From contig CM063255.1 of NCBI GenBank assembly GCA_032158295.1, positions 17,388,094 through 17,452,093 on the forward strand: 64,000 nt of DNA, read 5' to 3'. Made by a program: the position numbers and the translations under genes. Below the pieces are notes generated by a model that saw nothing but the letters and a program-made list of their open reading frames with translations, made no database searches and had not been told where the DNA came from. Shown one piece after another: positions 23,501-31,052 of the stretch. The number at the start of each line of letters is the position of its first letter. The first letter of the stretch is position 1. The DNA comes from Pycnopodia helianthoides (Eukaryota; Echinodermata; Asteroidea; Forcipulatida; Asteriidae).

Positions 23501-25523
23501 ATACCACACAAGCAGGGAAGGATTTCGTCCAGCAATTTTGCATAGCAAAATATTTAAGCTGATTATGTTTTGTGCACACTGAATGCTGACGCTGAGTAGC
23601 ACACAAGAGTTTTTGAGTTGCAACTGATACATGATGTGTAGCATTGTGTTACGCTATACAAAGGAAATCGTTCACCGACACATAGTACGACAGGAAAACT
23701 AGAAGAAGAACAGACAAGACAGGAAAAATTGAGGAAGAGGAAGATTAAGCATGTTCCCACACACAACCATGTACATGTAGGCATGGTAGGGTGTCATGGC
23801 CGAGCGGTTTATAGCATCGGGGTGTGGGTTCGAATCCCGGTCATGACACTTGTGTCCATGAGCAAGTCTTGCTCATGGACACAAGCATCTTGCCAAGATG
23901 CTTTACTATTAATTGCTTCTCTTCACCCAGGGTATAAATGGGTACCTGCGAGGGTAGAGGTTGATATTGCGTTTCTTAAAAGCCTTTGGAGCGCCACGGC
24001 AGCTCGGGGCTGTATACTCCCCAGGGAGCTGTGAAAAAGATTACAGGAATGCTATTGGCCCAATGACCAGGGCACTAATGTAAAGCGCATTATTACGTTT
24101 CTGCAAAATGTGCTCTATATAAGAACTAGTTATGATTATTATTATTATGTATGGGTACATTTTAAAGGCAGAGCTGCCAACATTTGCATCTTGCAATCAG
24201 AGAGACTTTGTACAACAGTCAGGGAGATGTTTCGAATTACATTCCCCATAACAGGGAAAAGGGTTCCATATTCAGGGAGACTGTCATATTTGTTCATCAG
24301 AACATGGACAGATTGGTTTATTTTCAGGGAACATTTTGCAGAATCAGGGAGAGTTGGCAGAGCCTCTGTAAAGGCTGCACCAAGTTGAAGATGAGTTGAA
24401 CAAGTGTTGTAGAGTAGTATGTATGTAACAAGTAGTACAAAGTACATGTAGGCCTATATATACTTGCACACAAACTGACCACATCCTTTAAAGGTGCATT
24501 CACAAATGGACACCAAGGAAATTAGAATCTCCAAAACTCACCTTGAAGTTCAGATATTTTGACATACTTTGATTGATTTCTCACCAACTGGGGCATTTCA
24601 GACAAAATAATGTCATAGGATGCTTACCCAGGCCCGGAATTACACAAAGGCCACGGCCTTCGTTGCCCCTGGTCTTGGCCTCGGTGTGCCCCTTCAAAAG
24701 TTTCCCATAGACTTTAAGTTTAAGAGTTTCCAACGGAAGTGCCCTTTGCAAATTAAAATGGCCTTGCCCTCTCAAAGATGAAATTCCAGGACTGCTTACC
24801 ACCATTACCATCTTTGTAACAATTCTTTTTTTGAGACCAAAAAGAACTCACTCCGCGGCAGTGCAGTTAATTACGAGAAGTCCCCCCGATCCACAAAGCT
24901 AAAGTAGTAGTCCAGGCCGATTTCCTACCTCCCGCCCAGGTAGTAGTTAATAAGCAGGACAGTTCTTTTCAGAACTGAGAAGTCTCCCGAATTCCCCAAA
25001 AAACCTACTCCGCAGTAGTAGAATAAATAGCAAGACAAGTTCTCTAACGAACAAATCTTCACAGCAAGTAGATATTTTTTACACATGGTGTTACCGCAAA
25101 CCGAATATATACTGATACCTCACCATGCAATGCCTCAAAACCCAAATTCTTTTTTGTTCGCCTTTTTGAGAAAGACTCTGCTATGGTCAAAACGTCAGGC
25201 CACTAACTCATTTTTGCATTTATACTAAATTGTCCTTTTGGTTGGTAAGCAGTTGGCAACAGCTAATTCTAATTTTGTTCATCTTTATAACAAGTAGGCT
25301 TTACGATGGAAATTACAAGTTTTTTTTCGGGGTCACTCCCAAAGTATGACCCTACATGTAATGTACCTTTAAACAGACAATGTACATGTATTGACATGTT
25401 TTGCCTGTGGACAACATTACGTCCACTGAACTGAAACCATTATAGCACTCGGCTTTACTTACCAACCAGTGCATCGTACAGAGAGCTTTCTGGTGGATCA
25501 GTTTCCATTAGTACTAGAGCCAT
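5458..25523 (-). CDS. TPD52: TPD52-like (tumor protein D52 family) gene, whole coding span
   Basis: Coding pieces on the minus strand are 25523-25463 or 17235-17016 (alternative first exons), then 16296-16157, 13430-13282, 6248-6086 and 5595-5458. Every junction has GT/AG and the phases match (1, 0, 2, 0). The predicted proteins are 216 aa (distal first exon) and 269 aa (proximal first exon). The shared core is diagnostic of the D52 family: a charged coiled coil (EERERLRNELAE, then LRAKEGQAKDIKRKLGI), then a segment with HSWQNF, SKTKSGLTTAGQKTTSAFST and KSFEEKV. Family members are small cytosolic coiled-coil proteins that homo- and heteromerise and act in vesicle and lysosome trafficking; that role is family knowledge. 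Vertebrate D52 genes also use alternative first exons. The symbol is the family name; which vertebrate paralogue (TPD52, TPD52L1, TPD52L2) is closest cannot be decided here. Introns are 0.5-9.2 kb and full of repeats. Confidence 0.93.
5671..5766 (+). repeat. Repeat family O, short copy
   Basis: GAGGCATTGCATGGTGAGGT and GAACTGTCCTGCTTATTAA recur at 11815-12150 (same strand) and 24832-25145 (inverted, longer). It lies just upstream of the terminal TPD52-like exon, inside the 490-bp last intron. Confidence 0.7.
5891..6085 (+). repeat. Tandem repeat of 80/83 bp abutting the TPD52-like exon 4 donor
   Basis: Two full units and one partial third unit share GGCTTCGCGTTGCGGTCAAT, then TATAACGGACAT and AGCACTGAGCCGACAGTGT. 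The partial third unit ends exactly at the exon 4 splice donor, so the first ~25 intron bases are the repeat itself. Confidence 0.9.
6086..6248 (-). CDS. TPD52: TPD52-like coding exon 4
   Basis: Acceptor GTGCTGCAG; the first base completes an Ala codon. 54 codons include SKTKSGLTTAGQKTTSAFST, VSKKLGDMRDSNTFKSFEEK and VSSATTSIK, collinear with vertebrate D52. Donor AAG/GTATGA. The intron that follows begins inside an 80-83 bp tandem repeat. Confidence 0.96.
6575..7210. repeat. Foldback with about 97-bp inverted arms and a 440-bp spacer
   Basis: 6575-6671 and 7114-7210 are inverted copies (CATGGTTCCCAGCAAAGACC near the outer end, AAACCAGCCTAAAACCAGTC at the inner end). The spacer has no coding frame. 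Lies in the 7-kb TPD52-like intron 3. Confidence 0.85.
7823..8098 (-). repeat. tRNA-derived SINE family T, copy 1
   Basis: Minus-strand head resembles a tRNA (TAGATAGCTCAGTTGGTAGA, a GTTAA-type anticodon loop, B-box GGTTCGAATCC). The body on its other side includes TTGTATCGTAAACTTGGGTG and CTGACTGGCACCCC. Other copies: 13484 (+), 31611, 39677, 51826 (+), 55570, 58684, 58806 (+). Confidence 0.85.
8099..8178. repeat. Perfect-arm hairpin made of two inverted SINE-T tails
   Basis: AAGTAATAAACCGCAAGGGA and its near-exact inverse enclose about 15 bp. The arm is the AAACCACAAGGGAAACTGAC tail that accompanies SINE-T copies elsewhere. MITE-A copy 1 begins at its right edge. Confidence 0.85.
8176..8570. 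repeat. MITE family A, copy 1 (TTAA-flanked)
   Basis: TTAA on both sides. Terminal inverted repeats AGGAACATTACAGAATTGGT; about 390 bp, non-coding, with a conserved GTTTATCGCTCAGTGAGCG centre and CTCGTGACCCAGATGGCCGA. Six copies in the window (8176, 9601, 14118, 22280, 35548, 55090). TTAA targets and lack of coding fit a piggyBac-type non-autonomous element; the superfamily is inferred. Confidence 0.88.
9601..9993. repeat. MITE family A, copy 2
   Basis: Same orientation as copy 1 and over 95% alike by eye, with TTAA at both edges. Between copies 1 and 2 (8.57-9.60 kb) I see no gene; 8785-8865 resembles the GGCC-rich end of family M. Confidence 0.88.
9994..11124. other. Gene-free intronic DNA
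   Basis: Within TPD52-like intron 3. Homopolymer and low-complexity tract at 10305-10365 (C, T and G runs). No domain recognisable in the open frame at 10558-10920. Confidence 0.5.
11125..11562. repeat. Repeat family J, copy 1
   Basis: Starts AAAGGTAGGGTCATAGATTG and ends with the inverted TGACCCTGCCTTTAAA; inside are AGAAGCACTGCAGCTGTTGA and CAGCAAGTAGACACTGTATT. Related copies at 35171-35547 and 53602-53980, and end fragments at 22661 and 53150-53269. About 440 bp, MITE-like. Confidence 0.75.
11815..12150 (+). repeat. Repeat family O, copy 2
   Basis: Long copy of the GAGGCATTGCATGGTGAGGT element, running through ATTCTACTGC and GAGGGGACTTCTCG; the inverted counterpart is at 24832-25145. 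Non-coding. Confidence 0.75.
12581..12910 (+). repeat. tRNA-Leu/Ser-like SINE (family L), copy 2
   Basis: GTGTCGTGGCCAAG head, GGTTCGAATCCCGGTCATGT B-box region, and the standard body (CACCCAGGGGGTAAATGGGT). Immediately followed by a family K copy at 12944. Confidence 0.85.
12944..13190 (+). repeat. Repeat family K, copy 2
   Basis: Same content and orientation as 1700-1950, ending TGCACTACCTTCCCAACTTT. Lies about 90 bp downstream of the donor of TPD52-like exon 3. Confidence 0.75.
13282..13430 (-). CDS. TPD52: TPD52-like coding exon 3 (coiled-coil core)
   Basis: Acceptor TTTTGATCAG and donor GC/GTAAGT. 49 codons plus two bases (phase 2). Encodes IESDILTLRQTLRAKEGQAK and the KRKLGITPMNQMKEDLKHSW region, the most conserved part of the D52 family. 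Confidence 0.96.
13484..13675 (+). repeat. tRNA-derived SINE family T, copy 2
   Basis: Tail (CACAAGGGAAACTGACTGGG), then a plus-strand tRNA-like head (TAGCTCAGTTGGTTGAGCG, GGTTCAAATCC) ending in CTTTGTTCAACCCCAAATTA. The usual long body is missing, so this is a short form. Confidence 0.8.
14118..14510. repeat. MITE family A, copy 3
   Basis: Left flank TTAG (mutated TTAA), right flank TTAA. Same terminal repeats and centre as copy 1, with small indels. In TPD52-like intron 2. Confidence 0.87.
14750..15211. repeat. Composite foldback: palindrome D, unit E, partial D
   Basis: 14750-14883 (D) is an imperfect palindrome: GTTGCCTGCGGTGACATGGT inward to CAAATGGCACC and back out to ATGTCACAGCAGGCAACAA. 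14886-15097 (E) has its own inverted ends (GTTATACCTCTGTCTTGAAT) and an internal GAGAGGAGAGTG. 15098-15211 is a diverged second D. The same D-E pairing recurs at 15600-15966 (inverted) and 54046-54399. Confidence 0.85.
15413..15599 (+). repeat. Repeat family R, partial copy 3
   Basis: Shares ATTACAACCTCATACC, CCCCTGAGCCATGTACA and the ATTGG-seven bases-CCAAT pair with the longer copies at 29371 and 32245. Confidence 0.75.
15600..15966. repeat. Composite foldback E-D, inverted relative to 14750
   Basis: E at 15600-15822 (reverse order) followed by palindrome D at 15826-15966, which reads GTTGCCTGCGGTGACATGGT and returns as ACCATGTCACCGCAGGCAAC. With 14750-15211 it makes an inverted pair inside one TPD52-like intron. 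Confidence 0.85.
16157..16296 (-). CDS. TPD52: TPD52-like coding exon 2 (Ser/Pro-rich linker and start of coiled coil)
   Basis: Acceptor CTGTACAG at 16297-16304; donor GAG/GTAAGG at 16156. 140 nt: completes a Glu codon (g|aa), then 46 codons. Residues include SSPDSTPLYDNTPDSTPSDL and a glutamate-rich EIEQDEEERERLRNELAE, the first half of the D52 coiled coil. Ends in phase 0. Confidence 0.93.
16484..16790. repeat. 19-bp minisatellite
   Basis: About 16 head-to-tail units of GCGCCGGTATCCACAAATA with variants (TATCTAAAAATA, TTTCAACAAATA). Because 19 is not a multiple of three, the minus strand reads a rotating repeat. It sits in the intron between the proximal first exon and coding exon 2 of the TPD52-like gene, upstream of the shared acceptor. 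Confidence 0.92.
17016..17235 (-). CDS. TPD52: TPD52-like proximal alternative first exon (isoform B)
   Basis: Opens at ATG 17235-17233 (MKATKEKPLYIDESV), runs 73 codons and ends in phase 1 before a GTGGAA donor at 17015. It contains TEDYKSPL followed by SYRSYL, resembling the acidic DYQSP and KSYLYL region of the long vertebrate TPD52 N-terminus, and an acidic DDDDDD stretch. The reading frame stays open upstream to about 17385 with no in-frame ATG, then meets a TAG. The upstream part is therefore 5' UTR if this is a first exon. A 30-codon upstream ORF ends two bases before this ATG. Confidence 0.75.
17238..17330 (-). other. Upstream ORF in the 5' UTR of TPD52-like isoform B
   Basis: Two consecutive ATGs (17330-17328 and 17327-17325) open a basic 30-codon frame starting MMRRTKKKP. 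Its TAA (17240-17238) lies two bases before the main ATG at 17235, in another frame. That geometry (terminate, then start again two bases on) would suit reinitiation or translational control. It exists only if transcription starts above 17330. Confidence 0.5.
17400..19608. other. Gene-free DNA upstream of the TPD52-like proximal first exon
   Basis: If isoform B has its own promoter it lies at the low end of this interval on the minus strand. A CT-rich tract at 17381-17401 also forms a strong acceptor (TCTCTTTAG on the minus strand). Otherwise no motif, repeat or coding frame that I can support. Confidence 0.4.
19609..19859. repeat. MITE family H, copy 1
   Basis: Inverted ends GTGCACAGCCACAATCATGG and CCATGATTGTGGCTGTGCAC, about 250 bp, non-coding. 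Copy 2 at 34120-34358 is nested in another repeat. Confidence 0.88.
20057..20410. repeat. Long foldback element
   Basis: Arms of about 150 bp: AGCCATTTGCGAGTTGGATT inverted at AAATCTAACACGCAAATGGC, continuing inward through GACATAGCAACTG and GGCAAGCTTTTG. 354 bp overall, non-coding, in the large TPD52-like first intron. Confidence 0.87.
20776..21050. repeat. Repeat family M, left part, split by a later insertion
   Basis: Begins with CCAGGGCTCCAATTTTGG and shares ACAAGACCAGA, GAGGAGATTTA and CTCAAAGTCAACATT with the intact copy at 46820-47205. Its other end (CACTAAAAATCATTGGCC then ACGAGCCCTG) appears at 21865-21935, so about 0.8 kb entered it. Confidence 0.6.
21090..21400. repeat. Degenerate tandem array of AGCCCAAATCCTTCTAAATC-like units
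   Basis: Five or six diverged units spaced about 50-65 bp, each with (A)GCCCAAA(T/A)CCTTCT followed by AATCCT. Inside the split family M copy. Function not evident. Confidence 0.55.
22280..22661. repeat. MITE family A, copy 4 (inverted)
   Basis: Opposite orientation to copies 1-3, TTAA at both edges. The right flank continues GGTAGGGTCA, the end of family J, so A probably inserted beside or into a J element. Confidence 0.87.
22678..22869. repeat. MITE family C, copy 3
   Basis: GGGCCCAATTTCA start, AGCTCTATGAAATTGGGC end. It directly follows a family J end fragment. Downstream at 22900-22935 is a run of TACATGTA/ACAATG motifs. Confidence 0.8.
22980..23790. other. Gene-free DNA with a family J fragment
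   Basis: 22985-23065 is an inverted fragment of family J (GGTGTCTACTTGCTGAGAAA). The rest, to the SINE at 23791, shows no gene or repeat that I recognise. Confidence 0.45.
23791..24145 (+). repeat. tRNA-Leu/Ser-like SINE (family L), copy 3
   Basis: GTGTCATGGCCGAGCGGTTT head, GGTTCGAATCCCGGTCATGA, the body, then a 3' end with GCGCATTATTACG. Carries a small internal inverted duplication (CTTGTGTCCATGAGCAAG and back) at 23849-23885. Confidence 0.87.
24169..24368. repeat. MITE family I, copy 1
   Basis: CAGAGCTGCCAACATTTGCA at the left, inverted GAGTTGGCAGAGCCTCTG at the right; 200 bp with repeated CAGGGAGA inside. Copy 2 at 31053-31234. Confidence 0.82.
24625..24795 (+). repeat. Short dispersed repeat (GTTGCCCCTGGTCTTGGCCT)
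   Basis: Shares GTTGCCCCTGGTCTTGGCCT, TTTCCCATAGA and AAGATGAAATT with 26395-26555 and, in part, 48695-48745. No terminal repeats seen; class unknown. Confidence 0.55.
24832..25145 (-). repeat. Repeat family O, copy 3 (inverted)
   Basis: Inverse of 11815-12150: AGCAGGACAGTTCTTTTCAG and ACCTCACCATGCAATGCCTC. The following 25150-25290 also matches 50-190 of the window. About 320 bp from TPD52-like exon A. Confidence 0.75.
25463..25523 (-). CDS. TPD52: TPD52-like distal first coding exon (isoform A)
   Basis: Starts at ATG 25523-25521 and encodes MALVLMETDPPESSLYDALV plus the first base of a split codon. A strong donor follows (G then GTAAGT). It ends in phase 1, which joins in frame with the exon starting at 16296. 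Joining it to the strong acceptor upstream of the 17.0-kb exon would hit a stop within five codons, so that exon is better read as an alternative than as the next exon. A weaker acceptor at 17370-17371 would keep the frame and cannot be excluded. Confidence 0.72.
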
Positions 25524-26984
25524 CTTCCATTCCAACTCAATGTCAACAAACAAATGATCACGACGGCAACGCAAAAATATAGAGAAGAGAAAAAAATATA
25601 TATATATAAAAAAAACTCCCCCGACTACAGTCTACAGTCTACAACAGAGAGTTCAAATGTGACTGAGTCAATGATGAAACCTCCAGTCAGGGGCACCGTC
25701 ATCGAGAGCTTATCTCAAAGATATACACGGAATGTCCTCTCCCTGTGAATGTGTAGCATCGTGAATCCTTCCAATGTACAGCTCAATTATCCGTGGGTGG
25801 AGCTACTATGGTGGAGTGCATGCATGTCAAATTGGGAACCTATAAGTGTGGCACTCGGCCCGAGCTACGGCATGGCGTTTGCCCCGACGCCGGCGAACAC
25901 GAACATTTCCTCGGGAAAATAAAAATGATGCCAATATCACGGGTGCAATGTACATTAATTATTCAAAGCGACTAGCGACACAAAATGGCCTACTATAGTC
26001 TAGTCAGTGGCCCACACACTGACTGTAGTGTACTATAGTGCTCTGACTGAGGGGCATGGCACCGACACAATATGGGTGATGACTCTGCGTGTATACTGTA
26101 CATGTGGGCAGTTTCCGACAAAAAGGCAGATGCACTTCCTCTATAGCACGTTTAATCTTGAAAATATTGCAGTGGTCACGTAATGTACATGTTGGGAACA
26201 CGGATGCAATAATGAATGCATTGAACTCAGTGTGTACCGCCTATACACAGTGGTGCACACACACACACAGTCTGGCAGTACATCCAATGAGTAACTACAC
26301 ATCATGTACTCATACACGTACATGTAGTGCCTGTTTGGACCCACTGTCTGGAGGGTCCGTAAACCAGATGGACAGAGCATTAACATCATCACGTCTGAAA
26401 TTATATGGAGGGGCACGGCCTCTGTTGCCCCTGGTCTTGGCCTTGGTGCCCCCTCAAAGGTTTCCCATAGATTTAAAGATTTTTTTCCCAGTATATGTGC
26501 CCTTTGCAATAGGCAGATCACCCTTGCGCCCTCTTAAAGATGAAATTTCAGGCATACATCATACATGTAAACGTTGATTTGTAATGCATCAGCTCATTGT
26601 AAATTGTAGCATACAAAAAGGTGCGTGACAGTTTGTACACATTTTGTAATTTACAAGCAATTGTTTGCAGGGAAATTTTGTGACTGTTTGTGCTCTGTAC
26701 ACTCTCTTCATCAATTGTTGAATTTCTTGTCAGCTCCGTTGTGATTTAATATGAGCACCAAATCCCCAGACAATTTGGTATTATGATTATGCACCCTAAA
26801 CTTTATGCATGCTAAATTATACATTAAACGTGACACGTACAGGTAAGATGGGTGTAAATGTACACGTGTATGGTACAGCAGTATGCAGACCAAACCAACA
26901 GTAGGCATAGTGTACTGTTCACCCAGGGGACGAGTTCGCTAAGAACTTATGTGTGTAAATTGATCTTGAAAGCGAGTCCATCTT
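25524..26984. other. Upstream region of the TPD52-like distal first exon, otherwise gene-free
   Basis: Promoter of isoform A expected just above 25523 on the minus strand; no TATA box or other element stands out. 26395-26555 is the second copy of the GTTGCCCCTGGTCTTGGCC repeat. The longer open frames here have no family resemblance. Confidence 0.4.
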
Positions 26985-27345
26985 AAAGCACACGTGTACA
27001 TAACAATGGTAATTTTTCAAAGACCAGTATCCGCACATTATGTGACCCAACATTTACATATGAAATCACAAACCTGTGGAATGTTAGGTTCAATCAGTCT
27101 TCGGAGTCGTGAGAAAACAGTGAACAACCTCATTATAATGGTTTCACTGTTTTCAAACAACAGGTTTTGGACACGCAAGATAAAGGCTAATTGTTTTACT
27201 CACTTCCTAAAAGCACATAGCATTTCAAGCAAAACTATTTCAAGGGAAGTTTATCGCCATATGACCATCTTTATACCATGTAAGTTATGTGCAAATCTGT
27301 GAACACTTATATTTCCAATCTTACCAATGTTGTACACACCCTTTA
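26985..27345. repeat. Diverged MITE related to family B
   Basis: Layout matches family B: ACAAACCTGTGGAATGTTAG, CGTGAGAAAACAGTGAACAA, then a right end ACCAATGTTGTACACACCCT. Much more decayed than B1-B3. 27.35-30.05 kb after it holds no gene; a G run sits at 27720-27735. Confidence 0.45.
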
Positions 27346-29074
27346 ACCAGTTAACTGAGCTAAGCAAAGTGTGATTTGACAACACAAGTCACTATGGTAA
27401 TACTGACAACGCATCTTCAGATGAATCTTAAGCCCTTTCCACACTGCCCCTTATCCCCGTGGAACACAACCCTGGGGAGGCCACAGGTTTTTTGTTACCC
27501 CCCCAGTTACCCCAGCGCACTTTCAAACTGTCCTTGCACACATAGGCCTATATCTTTTGCACTTTTCACTGTCTGCCGATAAACTGGGGTAAGCAAAACC
27601 CACTTTCGTTTCTCACTAGCAGTTATTCCAAGGGCGGGGGATTTAGAATATTCCGAGCTTTTACCACTTAACCCTACTGCGGCGCAGGGGTGGCTACTCC
27701 AAGGGATATGCCCATTTGGTCGGGGGGGGGGGGGAGGGTAGTAGATCAGGGGTAAAGTGATCCTAGTGTGAAATGGCTGGCAATCATCGTTTGAAAGGAG
27801 GCTTTTGTGCTTTGTAAAACTGAGCCGTGGTTCTAGGGAAAAAGTATGTTAGAGTATTGTATTTCATACACTGTGTTTTGTTTAGAGTATAAACTGCCAT
27901 CCGTGCATCAATAAACTGAGCATACATAGACAGCCAACCTAAGAAGATGTTGATGAGTTTGGCGGTCAGGTTCGAGTGAAAACAATGAAAAGCGGATTAC
28001 GCTTTGTATGTCGGGGAATTTTGCGCAGTACACTTTACCAGGTTTTATGTTGATTGCGGTATTTGAACTACTTAGATGCATCAGTTTGTCAAGTCTTATT
28101 TTAAAAATCATGTAATAAACCCAAAAGGAGAAACAGACTGGGTTAATGTTTTGCTACATTATACAAACCTGAAGGCCCATTTCCTTGACTTTGATGCAAC
28201 TTTTCAATATTATGATACATATCTCTCTGGGGGATTGTAATGTTAACATGAATACTAATGAACTTCATACTCAAGTTTCAGGATGAAGCCTACAAACAAT
28301 ACAGCAATACATATCTTTTTAAAATTTTATTGTGGACTGAACTTTGGCTTTGAAGTCAAAATACTCAAATGGAGTGCATCAGTCTCTGTCTGTGGTCAGA
28401 CATACATGTACGACTGAACACATAAAAATAAACAAATACAAGGAAATTACAAAATTTGGTACTAATCTGGTACGTATGCTTGTGCATACTGAGTAGACTA
28501 CCATGTAATTGTACAGTACAATTACATTCTGTGAACCAACTGTGGTATTTTTTCCCCTTTGTTTTTAAGTGGAACAGTCCAAAACTTTCCTGCTTGCCCA
28601 TTCGCTCGGCCCCACCGGTCTCATCCAAGACCTACTACTGCTACTACGGATGGGCTGATGAGCTTGTACAAACTCTTGTTTGGGATGTAGCGATGCATGA
28701 TGGGAATGATTGTACTGCAGTCAGTGCAATGCGCACAACCAAGTTAGAAAAAAACAGAAACTCCACTTCCACCAAGTACATGTACCACAGTAGACTGCTG
28801 AACTGTGAAGAACTTAGTTAGAAAGTTACACACACAATGTAGTAAGTTCCATGGCCTCTGAAAAAACCCTGAAGATAAAATATACAGTGTGTATGAGCAG
28901 ACCTATTCTGTGGGACTTGATTGATTTCACAGTGAAAGTTTGTGGTAAAGTACATGTATGTTCACTACTCTTGTGAATAACAGGGAACAGTTTGTGGAAA
29001 ACATTGAAAACAAATCAGGGTTACACGGTATTTTGACACCTGTATGTTCCAAAACCCCTAATGTATTTTCCTCA

Positions 29075-29130
29075 TCCTAACCCTAACCATAACCCGACCT
29101 ACATGTAACCCTAACCTTAACCCGGCCTAA
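29075..29130 (+). repeat. Short interstitial telomere-like tract
   Basis: CCTAACCCTAACC and TAACCCTAACCTTAACCC, degenerate units of the CCCTAA telomere repeat, about eight in all. Likely a chance or repair-derived interstitial patch. Confidence 0.55.
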
Positions 29131-29315
29131 TCCTAGCATGTAGATCACGAGGAGTTATCGGAAAATACATAGGGTTGACGGAACGGAGAGCAGGTATTAA
29201 AGGAATACATGTAGGTTTTGTGGAACACAGAGAAAGTTTAATCCTGGTAGAATTATAGATTAGGAGTCGTTTGTACGAGCATAAAAAGTGCAGTGGTCTC
29301 GTGTGGCCCCTTATT

Positions 29316-29812
29316 GGGAGACGTCTGAACACTAGGTGGCAGCAGACTAACCAGGTATTCTAACTTATTCAAACACAGGTACCAGCATAATTACAACCTC
29401 ATACCTGGAGCTATTTCTCATAATTGTACAAGGCAGTGTAAACAACAAGCGGTGGGCACGATCAAGGTAATGTACCCCGTCATGCGCGTGGGGTCACTCA
29501 CGTTCCCCTGAGCCATGTACATGCGTCTTTGAAACATATCATGTGATTGGCTCTCGACCAATAAAATTCCAAATCTATTAACGTTGTGTAACAAACATTT
29601 ACATGTTCATTTTTCATATGTGATTAGCTTAATAATAATAATAATAATATTCGGTTTTTATATAGTACTTTATACACCATGTCTCAAAGCGCTTCCAACA
29701 TTATTATATAAATCCATTGCTCTCGGAAGTGTGCGCATGCTCAGAACAATGTATACAAAGGAAATAATTATACCTGGTAAGTCTGCTGCCACCTAGTGTT
29801 CAGAAGTCTCTC
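29316..29812. repeat. Foldback family S, copy 1, containing repeat R copy 1
   Basis: Ends AACACTAGGTGGCAGCAGAC and GTCTGCTGCCACCTAGTGTT are inverted repeats. A compact 112-bp relative is at 44400-44511. 29371-29707 inside it is a full repeat R, so R probably inserted into S or S captured it. Confidence 0.8.
29371..29707 (+). repeat. Repeat family R, copy 1
   Basis: About 340 bp shared with 32245-32612. Contains ATTGG and CCAAT seven bases apart (29546-29562) followed by AAAATT, an AATAAT microsatellite, and TTTATATAGTACTTTATACA with GTCTCAAAGCGCTT near the end, typical of SINE-like tails. Confidence 0.8.
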
Positions 29813-30052
29813 ATTGCTATAAATGTGTGAAGTGTAGGGGCAAGAATGGACCACCCTTGAAAGTGGTCTAGAGTTTTTACATGAACAGATCGTTGCTTTA
29901 GTAATGCCTGGGGCTTGATTTCAAAAACAGCTTAAAAGATTGATCTTAACTGCGAATCAATCTTAACTGCTGAGCAAAAATACATGTAGGTGATGTCACA
30001 ACTTATACTAAAGATGAATCTTAGTGCTTTGTGAAAACGAGCCTAGGTATCT

Positions 30053-30455
30053 TTAAAGACACTGGACACCTTTGGTAATTGTCAAAGACCAGTCTTCTCA
30101 CTTGGTGTATCTAAACATAGGCACAAAATAACAAACCTGTGAAAATTTTAACTCAATTGGTCGTCGAAGTTGCGAGATAATAATGGAATAAACAACACCC
30201 TTGTCCATGTTGTCACACGAAGTTGTGTGCTTTCAGATGCTTGATTTCGATTTCGAGACCTCACGCGTGAGGTCTCAAAATCAATTCAAATATTTTACTG
30301 ATAAATTACTTCTTTCTCAAAAACTACATTACTTCAGAGGGAGCCGTTTCTCACAATGTTTTATACTATCAACAGCTCTCCATTGCTCGTTACCAAGTAA
30401 ATTTTTATGCTAACAATTATTTTGAGTAATTACCAATAGTGTCCAGTGCCTTTAA
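30053..30455. repeat. MITE family B, copy 1 (TTAA-flanked)
   Basis: TTAA at both edges; ends AAAGACACTGGACACC and the inverted GTGTCCAGTGCCTTTAA. Centre is a perfect 22-bp palindrome at 30255-30276 (core ACCTCACGCGTGAGGT). Copies at 49524 and 57610; diverged relatives at 30462-30655, 26985 and 53263. Confidence 0.87.
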
Positions 30456-30655
30456 ACGTAGGATATACTTTTGGTAATTGTCAAAGACTAGTATCCTCAC
30501 TTGGTGTATCCCAACAAATGCATAAAATAACCATGGAGGTAGGCATATTCCTACCTCCATGAAATAACAAACCTGTGAAAATTTTGGCTCAATTGGTCAT
30601 CAAAGTTGCCAGAAAATAATGAAAGAAAAAACACCCTTGTTGCATTGAATTGTGA
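30456..30655. repeat. Partial, diverged family B copy with an internal hairpin
   Basis: Left half of family B (TTTGGTAATTGTCAAAGACT, CCTGTGAAAATTTTGGCTCA) directly after copy B1, interrupted at about 30532-30563 by CATGGAGGTAGG and its inverse CCTACCTCCATG. Confidence 0.65.
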
Positions 30656-30868
30656 GCTTAGTAGGCTACTGTTAATTTTCAAAGCCCAGTTTGGTTCTTG
30701 AAAATATGCATAAGTTACATTGAGTGTAAGATATTAGGTCCCATGCAAAAATTGAACAGCCCTCAAAAATAAATAAACCAATTCTAAAATATTGCCAAAA
30801 GGAATCTCAAATTCTGATGATTTTTACGGGTTTTTTGTTGTTGTTAAAAGGTATTTATTAATCGCATT

Positions 30869-31022
30869 AACAGTGTGACGAGCTAGTCTTCACTGCATGC
30901 TAATGACCTTGGTTGGTGGCTGGCAGCTGTTAATGTATCTCGCCTTCGGCTTGGTCCATTAACAGCAGCCAGCCACCAACCCTGTCATTACCATACATTG
31001 AAGACCAGCTCCTCACACTGTT
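30869..31022. repeat. Foldback element of 154 bp
   Basis: AACAGTGTGACGAGCTAGTC inverted at GACCAGCTCCTCACACTGTT; the inner arms TTGGTGGCTGGCAGCTGTTA and TAACAGCAGCCAGCCACCAA continue to a loop of about 20 bp. Confidence 0.87.
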
Positions 31023-31052
31023 ATTGCCTAACTATAGTACTACAATGTATGT

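Noticed and set aside
29075..29130. A true telomere or chromosome end
   Set aside because: The tract is short, degenerate and embedded between ordinary sequence on both sides.
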